A DNA stretch of 64,000 nucleotides from Gadus chalcogrammus (Eukaryota; Chordata; Actinopteri; Gadiformes; Gadidae): contig NC_079425.1 in NCBI RefSeq assembly GCF_026213295.1, positions 12,248,821 to 12,312,820 of the forward strand. Reading direction: 5' to 3'. The position numbers and the translations under genes are program-made. This document shows, one piece after another, positions 1 through 17,079 of the stretch. The stretch's first letter is position 1. Every line of letters starts with the position of its first letter. Below the pieces are notes generated by a model, which did not search any database, was not told the origin of the DNA, and was given only the letters and a program-made list of their open reading frames with translations.

Positions 1-346
1 TTAGAGGTAAAAAAGCATTTAGTTAAGTTTCATGTTCTGTGATTGATGAGTGAAGATTGAAAGTAGGCCTTTACTGGCGTCAAATAAACACTAACCCCCT
101 CACAATTCACCCTTTCATAGCCGGCCCTCATCTACACGAGCAGGCGTGCGCCCTCTCTGAATAATATTAATATTTAATGTGATCATAGGCCTCCATAAGC
201 AAATTTTAGTCCCTAGCAAGTTGAGCACTAGCATGATTAATTTAGTGTTTGTACCCCGGCGAAACCTTTAAACAACACAGAGCCAAGAAGCCAAACCTCT
301 ATATCACAGCAACACACATCCACACACATGCACACACACAAACACA

Positions 347-350
<4 letters not shown>

Positions 351-429
<79 letters not shown>
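351..429. repeat. (CA)n microsatellite
   Basis: Uninterrupted CA run of about 39 units, with an imperfect CA-rich lead-in from 305. Confidence 0.98.
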
Positions 430-2095
<1,666 letters not shown>

Positions 2096-2584
2096 ATTTG
2101 TTTGTAATGTATTTACTGTCTGTCTGTTTGTCTGTCTGAATGCCGGTCTGCCTTTGTTTCTGTATTGTGTTTTTTGTTTTTAGGTAATCCTCCAACATTG
2201 TCGTTTGATAAACATACCGTGTTTCCACCAGGGGCGTTTCTAGGTTATATAATCATCCGGGCTTAACTCAGAGGGAAAATGAAAATGAGCGCGTAGGGCG
2301 TAACAATTTATTTTGTAAGCTATATTGTGCATGCAAATTTTTTCAGAAGGCTTAACCTAAATAAACAACATACGCAGTTTATTATAGCTTTATGTAGCTA
2401 CCTGACTGCTGTGCTGCTTATCCCCAAACATCTAAAGTTCTATTCAAGTTATTTCAGAGTAAAATGAATACAAGTGAGACAGACCGTACACACATATATT
2501 TATATATTTTATACATATGGATATGGTTAATTCACTTGAGGTGGTAATCGGTCTGGTTATGTTTTTAAACTGTTTATTCTAAAA

Positions 2585-2928
2585 AAAAAAACTCTAAGGA
2601 AACTTCAGCTTGTTCAGAATGCTGCTGCTAGAGTTTTAACGAAGACCAACAAATTTGAACATATAACACCAATTCATAAATCGTTACATTTTAAAATCAT
2701 GTTGCTAACCTATAAATCCCTACATGGTTTAGGCCCAAAATATTTAACTGATATGATTCCACTACATAAGCCTTCTAGACCACTAAGATCTTCTGAGACC
2801 AATCTGTTAATCATCCCCAGAGTGAACACGAAACGTGGGAAAGCACGATTTAGTTACTATGCAACAAATAGCTGGAATAAACTCCCTGAGGATAAATAAA
2901 GTCGCCTTGCCTTGCCTTGCCTATCTAG
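2585..2928 (+). mobile_element. 5'-truncated L2/CR1-type LINE fragment (reverse transcriptase C-terminal part)
   Basis: An open frame, readable from about 2597 to the TAA at 2897-2899, gives LRKLQLVQNAAARVLTKT..., then MLLTYKSLHGLGPKYL, PSRPLRSSETNLLIIPRV and FSYYATNSWNKLP, the hallmark C-terminal region of fish L2/CR1-group LINE polymerases. The usual HWLPV...FKI segment is reduced to HFKI, an in-frame internal loss of about nine codons. It is followed by (CTTGC)3-4 at 2905-2921. An A-run (2581-2590) marks the left edge. It is a dead fragment: no endonuclease or RT catalytic core. Confidence 0.85.
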
Positions 2929-2929
2929 A

Positions 2930-4199
2930 AGGACAAGGCTACTTTATTTTGAGATGTCCTTGGAATCCCCATTTTTCTTTCTAAATGACTAACTACCATT
3001 AGTGACTAGAATAATTTAATCACTTCTAGACTGAATTGAATTAATGCATTCCATAGTTACCAGTAAATATACCAATAAATATTGAAAAAAAAAGAAAACT
3101 ATTTTTTTTTACCCCAGAATTATATTCGGGGCTAATTAAATAGTATCCAGGGCTTCAGCCCAGAATAAAACAGCCTTATAGTGTCTTAGCAGTCAAGGAA
3201 ATGATGAAGAATGGATTGACATCGAAGCGTGGATGCTTGAGGAGAATCTGAATCCTACCTCATATTAGAATCAAGTAGTTTAGTTTAGTAAGACATGATT
3301 AGTCCGGTCTTCACTGTTCCATTGGCCCCTGCCTCTGACTTTGTATGTGCATGTGTGTAAGTGTGTGTGTGTGTTTGTGTGTGTGTACAAAGTGTGTGCA
3401 CAGAGCGTAGGACACTTCTTCCAGCCAGCCATATATGCAAATGATCGTCCATTTGCAGATATACAAATATGTAGCGTGGTCTAATGCCGCGCCCCCCGCG
3501 GCCTCCTGCCTCATTAAGATAGCGGCCATAGTTTATGGTGAGTATAAGTCAGCCACGGCCTTACGAGCCCTCTGCTCAGAGGGTCCGCGGCGCCATGGAG
3601 ACGAGCGGCGGCTATTAGCGAGGAGCAGGGTCCACCCTTGGCGTCGGATAAGCTGTTTTCCTCCCGCAGACGCGCTTGCTAGCATAGCGCTACCGGTGGG
3701 GATCAAAAGATCAATCCTAATACAGTGGGAGGAGGCTGACCTCTCAGATGTAATAAAGACACCATCTTGGTCCCTGGGGTCCTATTGTAGGGGGCCCCCC
3801 TCCCCTCTCGGCCCTCCAACCAGCCTGCTATCTCTAAATTAGCTGACTAGCCTGGCCAGCAGGTAATTGCATTAGTTTATCAATGTTGTACACAATTTAT
3901 TACTCGCACTACTAGCACCGTGCCCCTTGTGTTAATGCCTTCTCTATAGAGAGGGCTTTAACACCGGGTGTGTGTGTGTGTGGGTGGGTGGGTTTTCTTT
4001 GTGTTTGATTATCTCTGCTTATCTATTTGCCTTCGCAACAAAAAACCAACAACAGAGAAACAACAAAGTGAACAAAAATGCACCAACGAATAGATAGTAT
4101 AGTAAAGAATGGTAATGTAACAGTCAACGCCCACACAAAAACACACTAAGGGCCGGTATAAGGCACTCCACTCTTCATGTCAACCTTCAGACGGCTGCA
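2930..4199. other. Non-coding; CNE-like island at about 3430-3870
   Basis: After AT-rich sequence and a short TG stretch (3357-3388), 3430-3870 is complex, GC-balanced, non-repetitive sequence with an octamer ATGCAAAT (3435-3442) and ATTTGCAG (3451-3458). The frame at 3435-3842 has no recognisable domain. Candidate regulatory DNA only. Confidence 0.3.
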
Positions 4200-4360
4200 A
4201 AGGCTTGAGGAGTCTACGGAACTTCGGAGAACCTAAGACAGGGTTGGAGAATTTTGGAGAAGGTTGAGGAAGTTGGGAGAATTTCAGAGAAGGTTTGAGA
4301 ACGCCAGAGAAGGTTGGAGAAGGTTAGAGAACTTTTGAGAACGTGAAAGAAGGTTAGAGG
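4200..4360. repeat. Degenerate purine-rich minisatellite (GAGAAGGTT-type)
   Basis: Repeated GAGAAGGTTxGAGAA blocks of about 17-20 bp with many substitutions. Confidence 0.6.
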
Positions 4361-5280
4361 TGAGGGGGGGGGTGGGGACTGGAGTGGGGGACGATGACAT
4401 CATTCATTGTCCACAGATGGAGTGTGGCTGGATGCATGTGTCACCCACGTGCACATTCCTCTGATGGCCGTCAGCCTCCTGTGTAATAACTGTTCATGAA
4501 TCAAGGGGACAGCCGATCCTATATCCCTCCCTAGCTCCATCTCCATCTCTCCCTCCTGCTCTCCTTTCGTCCCTCCATCTCTCCCGCCCTCCCCTCTCTC
4601 TCCTTCCATCCCTCCACCTCGCCCTCCCCCACTCTGCCCTCTTTAACATCACTTCTTGTCATGCGTTCTCTGGCCTTTTTTCGCTCTGCATTTCTCACTC
4701 CATCTTCCTCTGTCTCGCCATCTCTTTCACCCCCTCAACACTTGCCTTGCATGTACGCTCTCGCTCTCTTTCTTTCTCTCTTACTCTCTTAATTAAAACA
4801 TGTATTATTAAAACGCCCATATCTGGCTTCATCCCTCTTCCTGTGCGCGGCCACATTAAGTGTCAATTGTTTTGTTGTAATCCCCTTTTAATGTGGCCGT
4901 TATCATCTGTGTTTCCTGCTTGTGTGGAGTGAGCGAGAAAGAACGAGGGAGGGAAGGAGGGAGGCGGGGAAGGAGCAAGGGAGGGCAAGAGAACAACACG
5001 CATAAAACATTTAGAGAAGGTGAGAAATATGAGAGAAGAAAAAAGGGAATGGAATGAGGGGAGGGACTTAGGCACTTTGATGAAAATTTTATTGAGATAT
5101 AAAGTGTATAATGTGTATAATTATCCCTCTTAACAATGCCGCTTCAGTGGATGTGTGAGAAATGACAGAGTTCTACTGTTAATCTAGTAAAGTCTACTCA
5201 GAGTAGATTAACTAAACTCGACTAGATATATTGGATGCGATACATTATGTTGACAGTTTCAGCCCTCTTCATTCCTTCCA
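4361..5280. other. Non-coding, purine/pyrimidine-rich
   Basis: Pyrimidine-rich strand 4520-4790 and purine-rich strand 4930-5070. A small palindrome TCTACTC-A-GAGTAGA occurs near 5193-5207. No gene seen. Confidence 0.5.
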
Positions 5281-5287
5281 CTCTCTT

Positions 5288-5379
5288 TATCTCTCTCTCT
5301 CTCTCCCTCTCTCTCTCCCTCTCTCTCTCCCTCTCTCTCTCTCTCTCACTCTCTCTCTCTCTGTCTGTCTGTCTGGCTG

Positions 5380-5451
<72 letters not shown>

Positions 5452-5468
5452 TATCTCTCTGGCTCTCT

Positions 5469-5553
<85 letters not shown>
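5288..5553. repeat. (CT)n compound microsatellite
   Basis: CT array with CCCT, CTGT, CTGG and CTAT interruptions. Reading frames over it encode only SL or RE repeats. Confidence 0.98.
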
Positions 5554-5557
<4 letters not shown>

Positions 5558-5794
5558 GGCGATGTCATTACCGTGTCCCAGTATTGATGGGAATTGATTG
5601 GCTGTGAGGGTGTAGTAAAGTCGTCCTAACGCGACAGATTTACGTCCTGAGGATGAAACAGTACGCTGCCGTCATGGCGGGGATAAAACACGCAAATAGC
5701 AGACTGTTGATTGGATGATTGCCTCTGATGAGGTCGTCAACCTCATAACTGTGTGTGTGTGCATCTGTTTGCCTGTGCAGGAACATGTTTGTGA

Positions 5795-5807
5795 TGTGTG
5801 TGTGTGT

Positions 5808-5900
<93 letters not shown>

Positions 5901-5991
5901 TGTGTACATGTGCCTGTGTGTGGGTGTGTTTGTGTCTGTGTGTGAGAGTTTATGTCTAGATCTATGTACGTGAGTGTGTCTGTGTGTAAAT

Positions 5992-6031
<40 letters not shown>

Positions 6032-6038
6032 ATGGGTG

Positions 6039-6128
<90 letters not shown>
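5795..6128. repeat. (TG)n compound microsatellite, two long arrays
   Basis: Perfect TG at about 5815-5896 and 6048-6127 linked by imperfect TG. A GATA/GACA-rich tail and a GA run (6294-6325) follow. Confidence 0.97.
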
Positions 6129-6136
<8 letters not shown>

Positions 6137-6429
6137 GACATCAATGAAGGACATCAGCCTCATTCTGTCTCCTAGATAGATACATAGATTGATAGATAGA
6201 AATATTGATTGATAGTTGGGTTCATATAGGTACATCGATACAAAGATAGACAGATAGATACATACACAGGTTGATAGATAAGAGATAATGCAAAAGAGAG
6301 AGAGAGCGAGAGAGAGAGAGAGAAAGATGGACAGATAAAAGATAGAAGGATAGATTATGGAGTTAAATGACTCCTCAATCAGACAGAGCAGGTGAGCCCC
6401 CCCCCCCCCCCTAATATCATAAAACACTT

Positions 6430-6660
6430 TCAATATTTTAATTTCATCTGTCAGAGTTCTCTCTGTAGCACTCCATTACCGTGGCAACCATCCCTCATCA
6501 GCTGACTGCATTATTCATTGACGCTAATTATTTCCCCATAACGTCTGCCCAGATATATTTAACCTCCATTACGCTAATGGCTTCCTTGTAAAACTGAAGA
6601 GTGAGGAGAGAGGAGTACATTTAAAACACATCAGAGCAGTGTTAAACACCCGGGCCCTGC
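6430..6660. promoter_or_regulatory. CNE-like island (candidate regulatory DNA)
   Basis: Complex unique sequence, e.g. ATTACCGTGGCAACCAT and GCTAATTATTTCCCC, between simple repeats. It has the texture of a vertebrate conserved non-coding element. Nothing more specific can be supported. Confidence 0.25.
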
Positions 6661-6675
6661 ACAGCTCGTCTGTTT

Positions 6676-6760
6676 CTGTCTGGTTGGGAGGGTCTTGGCC
6701 AGGGGGCCGGCCGGTTCTGTCTGGTTGAGCAGGTCCGGCCCAAGGGGCCGGTGGGTTGTG
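6676..6760. repeat. 41-bp tandem duplication
   Basis: CTGTCTGGTTG at 6676 and again at 6717 begins two 41-bp units, each ending in GGGGCCGG and GGTT. Confidence 0.65.
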
Positions 6761-6998
6761 TGACGTAGCAGTGGCCCGAGAGGGGCCGCAGACCTCTGAC
6801 ACACATCAAAAACATCAGAACCAACTTTATTGAACTCGTAACTATCAAAACACATTACACAACAAACATCTATGACAGTAATATGCATGTAGAGGTTTGT
6901 GCTGGCTGTGCTCAGTGTGTAGTGGAATATTTTTAATAATGTCATGTAACGTCAACACAAACTGTAGAAATAGATTGTTAAAATGGAAAACTATGCGT

Positions 6999-7070
6999 TG
7001 GAATGCCAAGTAAAACTTTATTTGTAGAGCGCTTTTCGTGCAAAACAGCAATACTAAGCTTAAGCAAGCA
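6999..7070. mobile_element. Possible LINE/SINE 3'-tail fragment
   Basis: The string AAACTTTATTTGTAGAGCGC followed by TTTTCGTGCAAAACAGCAA resembles the TTTATTTATAGAGCGCTTT tail common in fish retroelements. It lies directly before a TG array. Too short to classify. Confidence 0.3.
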
Positions 7071-7108
7071 AAACAAGACAATAAGAACAAGAACCGAATA
7101 TGGACGCG

Positions 7109-7218
<110 letters not shown>

Positions 7219-7351
7219 ATATATGTATGTATAAATGATAACGGAGAGTGAACAGTTAACAAGAGAGGAAGTTGACCTTCTTCTCCTCTTCCTCCACCAT
7301 GGTCTTCATTTCGTTCCCGTCTGTTATCAGTCTTCCCTCCACAGATCTACA

Positions 7352-7480
7352 GTTGGTCTGGTCCAGCCCTACATTTGTTCTGGTCCAGCCCTGCAGGTGG
7401 TTAGGTCCAGTCCTACCTGCAGACCTACATGTGGTTTGGTCCAGCCCTACATATGGTCTGGTCCAGCCCTATATAGGGCT
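7352..7480. repeat. Short degenerate tandem repeat (TGGTCCAGCCCTACAT)
   Basis: Five to six imperfect copies of about 20 bp centred on GGTCCAGCCCTACAT. Confidence 0.75.
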
Positions 7481-7650
7481 GGGGGGTTCTGGCTCGCTAG
7501 CTCATTCAGCTTCCTCTCAGAAGATCTGAGGTTCTGAGGAGTTAAAGTTCTTAGCACACATGTAAACACAGGATACACCCGCAGAAACTCACACATACAC
7601 ATACACACAAACACAGGTTATGAACGCAGCAACTCATACACTCACATGCA

Positions 7651-7658
7651 CGCACACA

Positions 7659-7739
<81 letters not shown>

Positions 7740-7753
7740 ACACACACGCACAC

Positions 7754-7812
<59 letters not shown>

Positions 7813-7818
7813 TACACA

Positions 7819-7908
<90 letters not shown>
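7651..7908. repeat. (CA)n compound microsatellite
   Basis: Two long CA arrays split by CGTA, CGCA and AAACATA islands. Imperfect CA starts from 7555. Confidence 0.98.
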
Positions 7909-7911
<3 letters not shown>

Positions 7912-8082
7912 CCACACTCAGGCACACAGACAGACAGATGCTATATGCTAAGTTCTATCTCTTGTTATTTTGAGTGCTTGTATTTTTCTGTATAAACACT
8001 GTGGTTGCTCCTTAGGCTACGAGGCCTACTCATCCCTCTCTTTTGATGCTTGGTGTATTTGAGCGATGCTGTTTATGTGTGT

Positions 8083-8190
<108 letters not shown>

Positions 8191-8514
8191 AGCGTCCCTG
8201 TCTGTGACGATGGTAATTACTGTTCATTTCAACTGGGACAATATTCTTCTCAGTGCTTTAGAGCTGCGCCCAGAAGGCACTGCTTCTGAGTACAGAATCA
8301 GTCTTTCTGACATTTAGATTTGCCTTTAAAAGACGAAATTTTTCAGAACTTAACATGTTTACTGGGAACTACGCAGCTCCAGGGTTCTACTAATTTATCT
8401 AACCTTAAGTTGTTTTATTTGCTATTGTTCTGTTACAAGGGCAAACAGAGACACTGTCCTGCAATGGTGACGAATGCTTGAAGGTTACAGGGACGATCTA
8501 GGACCTAAGATCTT

Positions 8515-8595
8515 TGAAATCAAACATTGGCCGGTCTTAGTGGAGGCAGAACGGAGCTCTCCGTCTTCAGTGAGACCGGCCCCTGTTTGATTTCA
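8515..8595. mobile_element. 81-bp near-perfect palindrome (foldback MITE or hairpin RNA)
   Basis: Outer arms TGAAATCAAACA (8515-8526) and TGTTTGATTTCA (8584-8595) are exact complements. Then GGCCGGTCT pairs with AGACCGGCC, and the centre ACGGAG-CT-CTCCGT is again palindromic. Only a few mismatches occur in total. No open frame. Could be a foldback element or, less likely, a transcribed hairpin. Confidence 0.7.
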
Positions 8596-8668
8596 TAGAT
8601 GTATCATATTAATTAGCCTAGGGTTAATCATATTAGCCGATACAGTTTATTAGACTAATATGAGACCT

Positions 8669-8782
8669 TCGGGTTCACAAGTCGCATGTTGCACATGTCT
8701 CTGCCATGTGACTGTTTTGTCTTGTAGTGTATGTGCTTCTATTCGTATGCCTCTCCTGAAAAAGAGTTTTGCAAATCTGTCA
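8669..8782 (+). repeat. Left copy of a 110-bp inverted repeat pair
   Basis: From CGGGTTCACAAGTCGCATG to GAAAAAGAGTTTTGCAA. The reverse complement recurs at 10727-10841 with only about four differences. It contains CACATG-TCTCTGC-CATGTG, a small hairpin. No coding content. Confidence 0.85.
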
Positions 8783-10726
8783 AATTTAATGCAGATGCTG
8801 ACATGAACGGACGCGTACGTTGTCGTCATATTGTGAAAAGTTAATTTGTTTGCAAAGGTGGTCGGTCCAGAACTCCACCGCGCCTATAGTCCGCTGTGGG
8901 ATCCCTGATAATACTAATGGATAATATTAAACACTCTTTTATGGGTGCTGATATGAAATTCAGTTGTGCTTGAGCACTGCTAAAACTACTTTGCATATAG
9001 GATTGCGTATAGGGTTCGGCAAACCTCTCATTATCGCTCAATGTAGTTGGAGTTGGAGAGATATTCTGATGTAAGCCACGTCCCTCTGTTGGACAGGGGG
9101 GTGTTACCAGACCCCAGAAAGAAAATGGGCATAACCGTTTGAAGGCCTGGTCTGCCTCCCTGCCTCCCTGCCTCCCTGCCTCCTTTAGCCCTGTCCTCCC
9201 GCCACGTGCCCACGGTGGGGTCTGGAATCTGGGCTCCATCAGCCGCTGGGACCTGGCTTCATGCGGCCACTGGACCCTTAGCCACAGGTTCTAAAACCTG
9301 CTGCTCACTGACCAAACGTCAGGTGTCTTGGAATGTGAGATTGGTTTGGACGGGGGGTCGGAATGGGATAACGGTGCTAAACAGTCAGTGATAGACTGGA
9401 CAGGTGCGTGTGTCTGAGCGACTCCAGATTTCCAATTATCGAGTCTCGTGCCGATCCTTATATCCATCCTGCAAATTATGGGCTGCGCTAAACGATCCGC
9501 CAGGACGCTGATGCGAGCAATGAAATATTCACAGCTCAATTTTCCGCCTCCGCTGCTCTCGGAGACCAGGTGCGATTGCTTGATGATCTGATTCATCTTC
9601 TACCATTCACATTTCCTTTTCAACCGTACTATGTTGAAGATTGTGTAAAAATTGAACCAACGCATTGTAAAGGCCGATTTAGCCGCGGTATGTCTATGTT
9701 TTGGTAGCAAGGGCTGTTTCACGCTCTTCATCCACATCTATTAGACTTCCCCCCAACAGTCTGTTTAATATCAGTAAAACGGGAAATAAAAAGTGTGTAT
9801 ATGGGCACACCGCATGGCTGTAGCAACAGTCCTCGAATAGAAGAAGGAAATAGGGGTTTTAATATCATGATGCTTCTCAAACACATAAGTATTTGATTTA
9901 AAAAGTATAAAACACCGCCATTATGTTGTCATTTGGGCTGCAACATAACAGAATCAAATATTAAAATAGTTTTTAAGGTCAGGGGTGCTTGTGACCAGAT
10001 GACCAAAGATGTGAACTTGTTGTTTATAATATCATAAAATAAAATAATAATCTAATAATACACAAAACCCGACCAGTACCAACCTGGGAGAGAGCTGGGG
10101 AAGACGTATTGAAATGATAGGCTGGGCCCTGCCCGACCCGGCTGTTTAGCCATCATGGTGTTTCACACTTAGCGGCGAAACGCTGAATCTGGCAGCAAGT
10201 GAACGGCACGCCGGCTGCTATGTGTTCTCCTTCAATTACCCGGCGTGAGGAATGTTCCTTACATTATGTTTCTAATGTAGCTTGGGGAACAGTTAGCACA
10301 CGCCTCTAAAGGCATATCCAGTTTAGACAGCGCCGCGTGCTGTAATGTCTACCATTGTGACATTAAGAATGGAGACCATAAAAGAGCCCTCAGCCGAGGC
10401 CTTTACAACCGGGGAAGTTAAATGGAAACACTGACATCTTTAGTGTGGCCTTATAGGAGTCGCTTTCACCCTGCGCAGAGCGGCCACTGTCAAAACAGAT
10501 GTCAGTCACAGTGAAACCACATTAATGACGAAGCGGGGGGGAAGGTGTTCTGAAATGATATCACTGCCTGGCTAAAGGCCAACCTGTCAGGAGATAACAC
10601 CGTGTAAATGGAGAATAAGGCACGACCAAGAGGATCAGGAAGAGGTTGGAAAGTTCACTAATGATATAGAGCTCTACCAGCGTTGGAGCTGTTCCACACA
10701 GTTATTTGTTTAGCTAGGTGTCGTTT
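8783..10726. other. Non-coding between the inverted repeats; CNE-like islands
   Basis: No gene recognised. Islands at about 9415-9620 (e.g. CAAATTATGGGCTGCGC) and 10130-10640 (e.g. CATTGTGACATTAAGAATGG) are complex and non-repetitive, candidate enhancers. A CTGCCTCC run lies at 9151-9183. The minus-strand frames at 8841-9239 and 9291-9596 lack domains. Confidence 0.3.
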
Positions 10727-10841
10727 AGATTGCAAAACTCTTTTTCAGGAGAGGCATACGGATAGAAGCACATACACTACGAGAAAAAAACAGTCACATG
10801 GCAGAGACATGTGCAACATGCGACTTGTGAACCCGAATGTG
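10727..10841 (-). repeat. Right copy of the 110-bp inverted repeat pair
   Basis: Reverse-complement partner of 8669-8782, about 96% identical by eye. The two copies are 1.95 kb apart in head-to-head orientation. No matching target-site duplications were found at the outer ends, so it is unclear whether they are terminal inverted repeats of one element or two solo insertions. Confidence 0.85.
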
Positions 10842-12520
10842 AATTTGATGTTGCGGATGTAGTATCATTCTCACATCACGAAATGTGTATCATTTGCAAA
10901 TCAGAGCAATCATGTACATGTGTGATACAAACTTAGGCTTAAGTGAGAATGTAAGACAGAACAGACCATAATTGTTAAGTGATGAAAGGGGATGTAATTG
11001 AATGTCATCTTTATTGATAATCCATGCATAAACTGCACGGTGTCAAACTGTACATGCCTGGTCCGAGGAGAATCCGGTTCCAGAATATTCATCTCCGTTG
11101 GTTACGGCGAACATTACTCATTTTAGTGCGAGCGGAAAAAAAGACATTTTGTCAGAGTAATCAAACCCTTCCGTCCCTCATTCTCTCAATATCACTCTGA
11201 ATTCCCCGGCGCTGGCAAGTACTTCTGAACATTTGGCCCGGAGGAGGTGTAATTTAAATAATATCAGTCACTGGCTCCACGGCACCCTGAATTATGTGGA
11301 CACTAATGTCTGGAAAGACTGAAGCACAGAAACAGACTCTCCTGTAAATCACACAACGTCATAACTCACTCTCTCAACCTTATTACCGGCTAATTATGAT
11401 GGGAAATACGTCCTCTCCCCTCGCACCGCTAACCCGACCGAACAAACCATCCACACGATCCAAATGATCCATTACCATCTTGTTTGTGACTGTGGTTGAG
11501 CATTAATGAGTTGTACCTAAATATGACCGAGCAGGGGGAAGTAGGATGAGTAGGTAATTCACCACCATGAAACTCAAACACTGTGTACAACCCTGGTGCT
11601 ATGGTTACCACTCACACATTGATTAGTGAAATACCGACGTGGTTATGGAGCTATTATGTTCAGCTTGTATAACCACTACACCTCCTCACCGTTATGAACC
11701 ATTTAATAAGTGTTCTTTCTGCCTTGTCTACATAATCCCCACCCTGGAGCAGAGTTAACGAGACACAAAGCAGAGATCAAGGCCGTGCTTCTCAGGGGGC
11801 TACGGGGTGCCTGTCACTCACAGCTCTTGGTGGTGAAGGTTGGTGGTGGTGGTTGGCGGTGGTCCCTGGTTTAAGGGTCTCTGACAGATGAGCCGGCTGC
11901 TGTAAAACAGGAGGGGATCTTGATTATTCTCTCTTATGTATTTAATGGAGTGACGTCTGTGGTCCTAGAGAGAGAGTGCTGGTCCAACCTCTAGATGACC
12001 TCACTGCTCCCTCTGGGTGTCTACTTCCTGGGAGTCTCCCTGTGTCTCTGTCGACTTTCTGGGTGGTTTTTGAGAAGGATTTGATGGAGGGGTGTTCTCT
12101 TACCTCTGAGGTAGTATGGCCAGTTGAATAAATGATATGCACCGAAACGTCAAAGACTCCCTTCCATTCTTTCTGTAAAACCTATCTCCCCTTCCTACTC
12201 CAGACCATTCTGACTCTCCCCAATGTTATTTGGTCATTTATTTTATATTTGTTCTCTCGTTGCACCTATCCTGCTCTGTGTTTGTTGTTTGCTTTAACGG
12301 AGACCACCACAAGGAACCGCTGGCTCAAAACTTTCCAGTCGGGGGGGCCGGAGCGATTCCACTTTCCCAGGGTCTCGTTATAATGAGAACAGATGCGCGG
12401 GTCTGATGGATGCCCCCCCGACAGCCCTTGTCCCACCGGCCTCCAGGGGGTTTAGGCCAGCAGCTCAGAGCCTGTTAGAGGCCACCACACCACATCAATC
12501 CTTCCGGGTTCCTTCTTAAG
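10842..12520. other. Non-coding unique sequence
   Basis: Mixed-composition DNA. 11100-11420 is a further CNE-like stretch (e.g. CCCCGGCGCTGGCAAGTAC). Short frames such as 11942-12142 on the minus strand are not recognisable. Confidence 0.35.
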
Positions 12521-12530
12521 CGTCCAATTT

Positions 12531-12860
12531 GCATGAGCCCCCCGTGCACCCAGGCTAACGATGCTACCCTATGCTAACACCACAACGCTAAGACAACAAA
12601 ACAAACACATCATGGGCCCCAGCGCACCGGGGCTAACGATGCTATGCTAACGCAACAACGCTTACACAACCAAACAAACACAGCATGAGCCCTGTACTTC
12701 CAGGCTACTATGCTATGCTAACACAACAATGCTAACCCAACAACACAACACTACAAGATAAACAAAACAAACTTAACAACACAAACAAAACATAAGCCCC
12801 CACTCACCCAGGCATATATTGCTACACTATGCTAACACAACAAGACAACAACACAAACAC
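12531..12860. repeat. Diverged tandem repeat, four units of 73-107 bp
   Basis: CATGAGCCC-type starts at 12532, 12611, 12684 and 12791, each followed by an ATGCTATGCTAACACAACAA block and CAAACAAACACA. Confidence 0.75.
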
Positions 12861-12923
12861 ATGCGCAAAGGTAAACAAAGATAGACATCCACTGCTCCAA
12901 TGGAGATTAACAGACATAACCCC

Positions 12924-12959
<36 letters not shown>

Positions 12960-13301
12960 AGCATAAACGCAAACTCAAATTTGTAAAAATATCTTATACT
13001 GTACATCATATGCTTTTTTTTTGTCCATTCTCATTGTTTTCAGGGGGGGAGACAGGAAGGGACTACACTCTGAGGCAAGGAGAAAGGAGGAGGGAGGGGG
13101 GAGCTTGACAGAGTGGGGGAAGATAAAGGTGGTGCCGCAGAGGGATTGTGGGCAGTGTTATCAGGCAGAGGATCTGTCTCTGTTAGCCAACACGCTGCGG
13201 TTATTAAAGTCATTTATCACCGCTGAATATTCTCTCTTTAATACACACACTCTTTAATACACTAACTCCATAATTACCACCACTGACCGTACTAACAGAT
13301 G

Positions 13302-13560
<259 letters not shown>

Positions 13561-13924
13561 GGATACACATGCAGTGTGTAGTCCGTTCTGTTGGTATCTG
13601 TTGGTAGCAGTTGGTAATGGCTTCACCTGTGATCGCGTGATCAATCCATCTGATTTCTGATTGGCTCCTGTGGCCTCATACAAAGAAACATATATTAGAA
13701 GTCTGTTTTGTCTTCAAATTTTAGGAAAAGCACACTGTCCAAATGGCCTATCCAGGATGAAAAAAGAGTACTATCTAATGTTAATAGGCCTACACAGGTT
13801 AGCTACCCTTAACCCGGCATGTAGAGGCATTGATTGGGTTATTGCGTATTTTAGTGTAGGCCAATATAATGTGTGTAGTAGTGCATAGTCAGAGATAGGG
13901 GATAAAGAGATGCAGTCATGTGCG

Positions 13925-16498
<2,574 letters not shown>

Positions 16499-16659
16499 AC
16501 TCTTCAACACGGGAGCACACATACAAAACAGAAAAACACATGAGTGGAACTTGTGGTGCAGAGTCGTTGAACTATGATTTGGACTGACAGATGAATAGTA
16601 TAATCGTTTTTGCATATTATTATTCCTCCTGTTCTGAACAACTGGGTAGCTGTGGAGAG

Positions 16660-16920
16660 TGTAAGAGGAAGAGAAAAGAGGAGGGTGTGAAGATAAGGAG
16701 TAGAGAGATGAGGAGGAGGAGGAGAGAGGAAGAGGACAGGATAAAAGAGGGATGAGAGGAAGAGTAGAATAGACGAGGGGAGCAGCAGGGAAGAGGAGAG
16801 GCGAGGGGAGGTTATGATGGGAGAACAGAAAGGGGAAGGACAGAAGGAGACATAAGAGGAGGCAAAGGAGATGGGAGGATAGGAGAGACCAGACATGAGG
16901 AGAGGAGGAGAGGAGCACAT
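16660..16920. repeat. Purine-rich (GAGGA)n-like tract
   Basis: About 260 bp dominated by G and A on the + strand. The minus-strand frame across it (16298-16918) is a low-complexity Ser/Leu/Pro product, not a gene. Confidence 0.7.
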
Positions 16921-17079
16921 AAGCAGGCAGAGTCAGTAGAGATGCTCACTCCTGCTATCTGAAATATTGAGAGGCCTTTGTTGTGCCTAGTTAAACATGC
17001 ACTGATGTGACACAAACTGTGAACAATGCTATTTCACCAGCAACACAACCCTGCCTATCATTATTCATGAGCCTGACTG

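Noticed and set aside
3435..3842. 135-codon + frame
   Set aside because: Sits in a CNE-like block; no domain or homologue recognised. More likely non-coding regulatory DNA.
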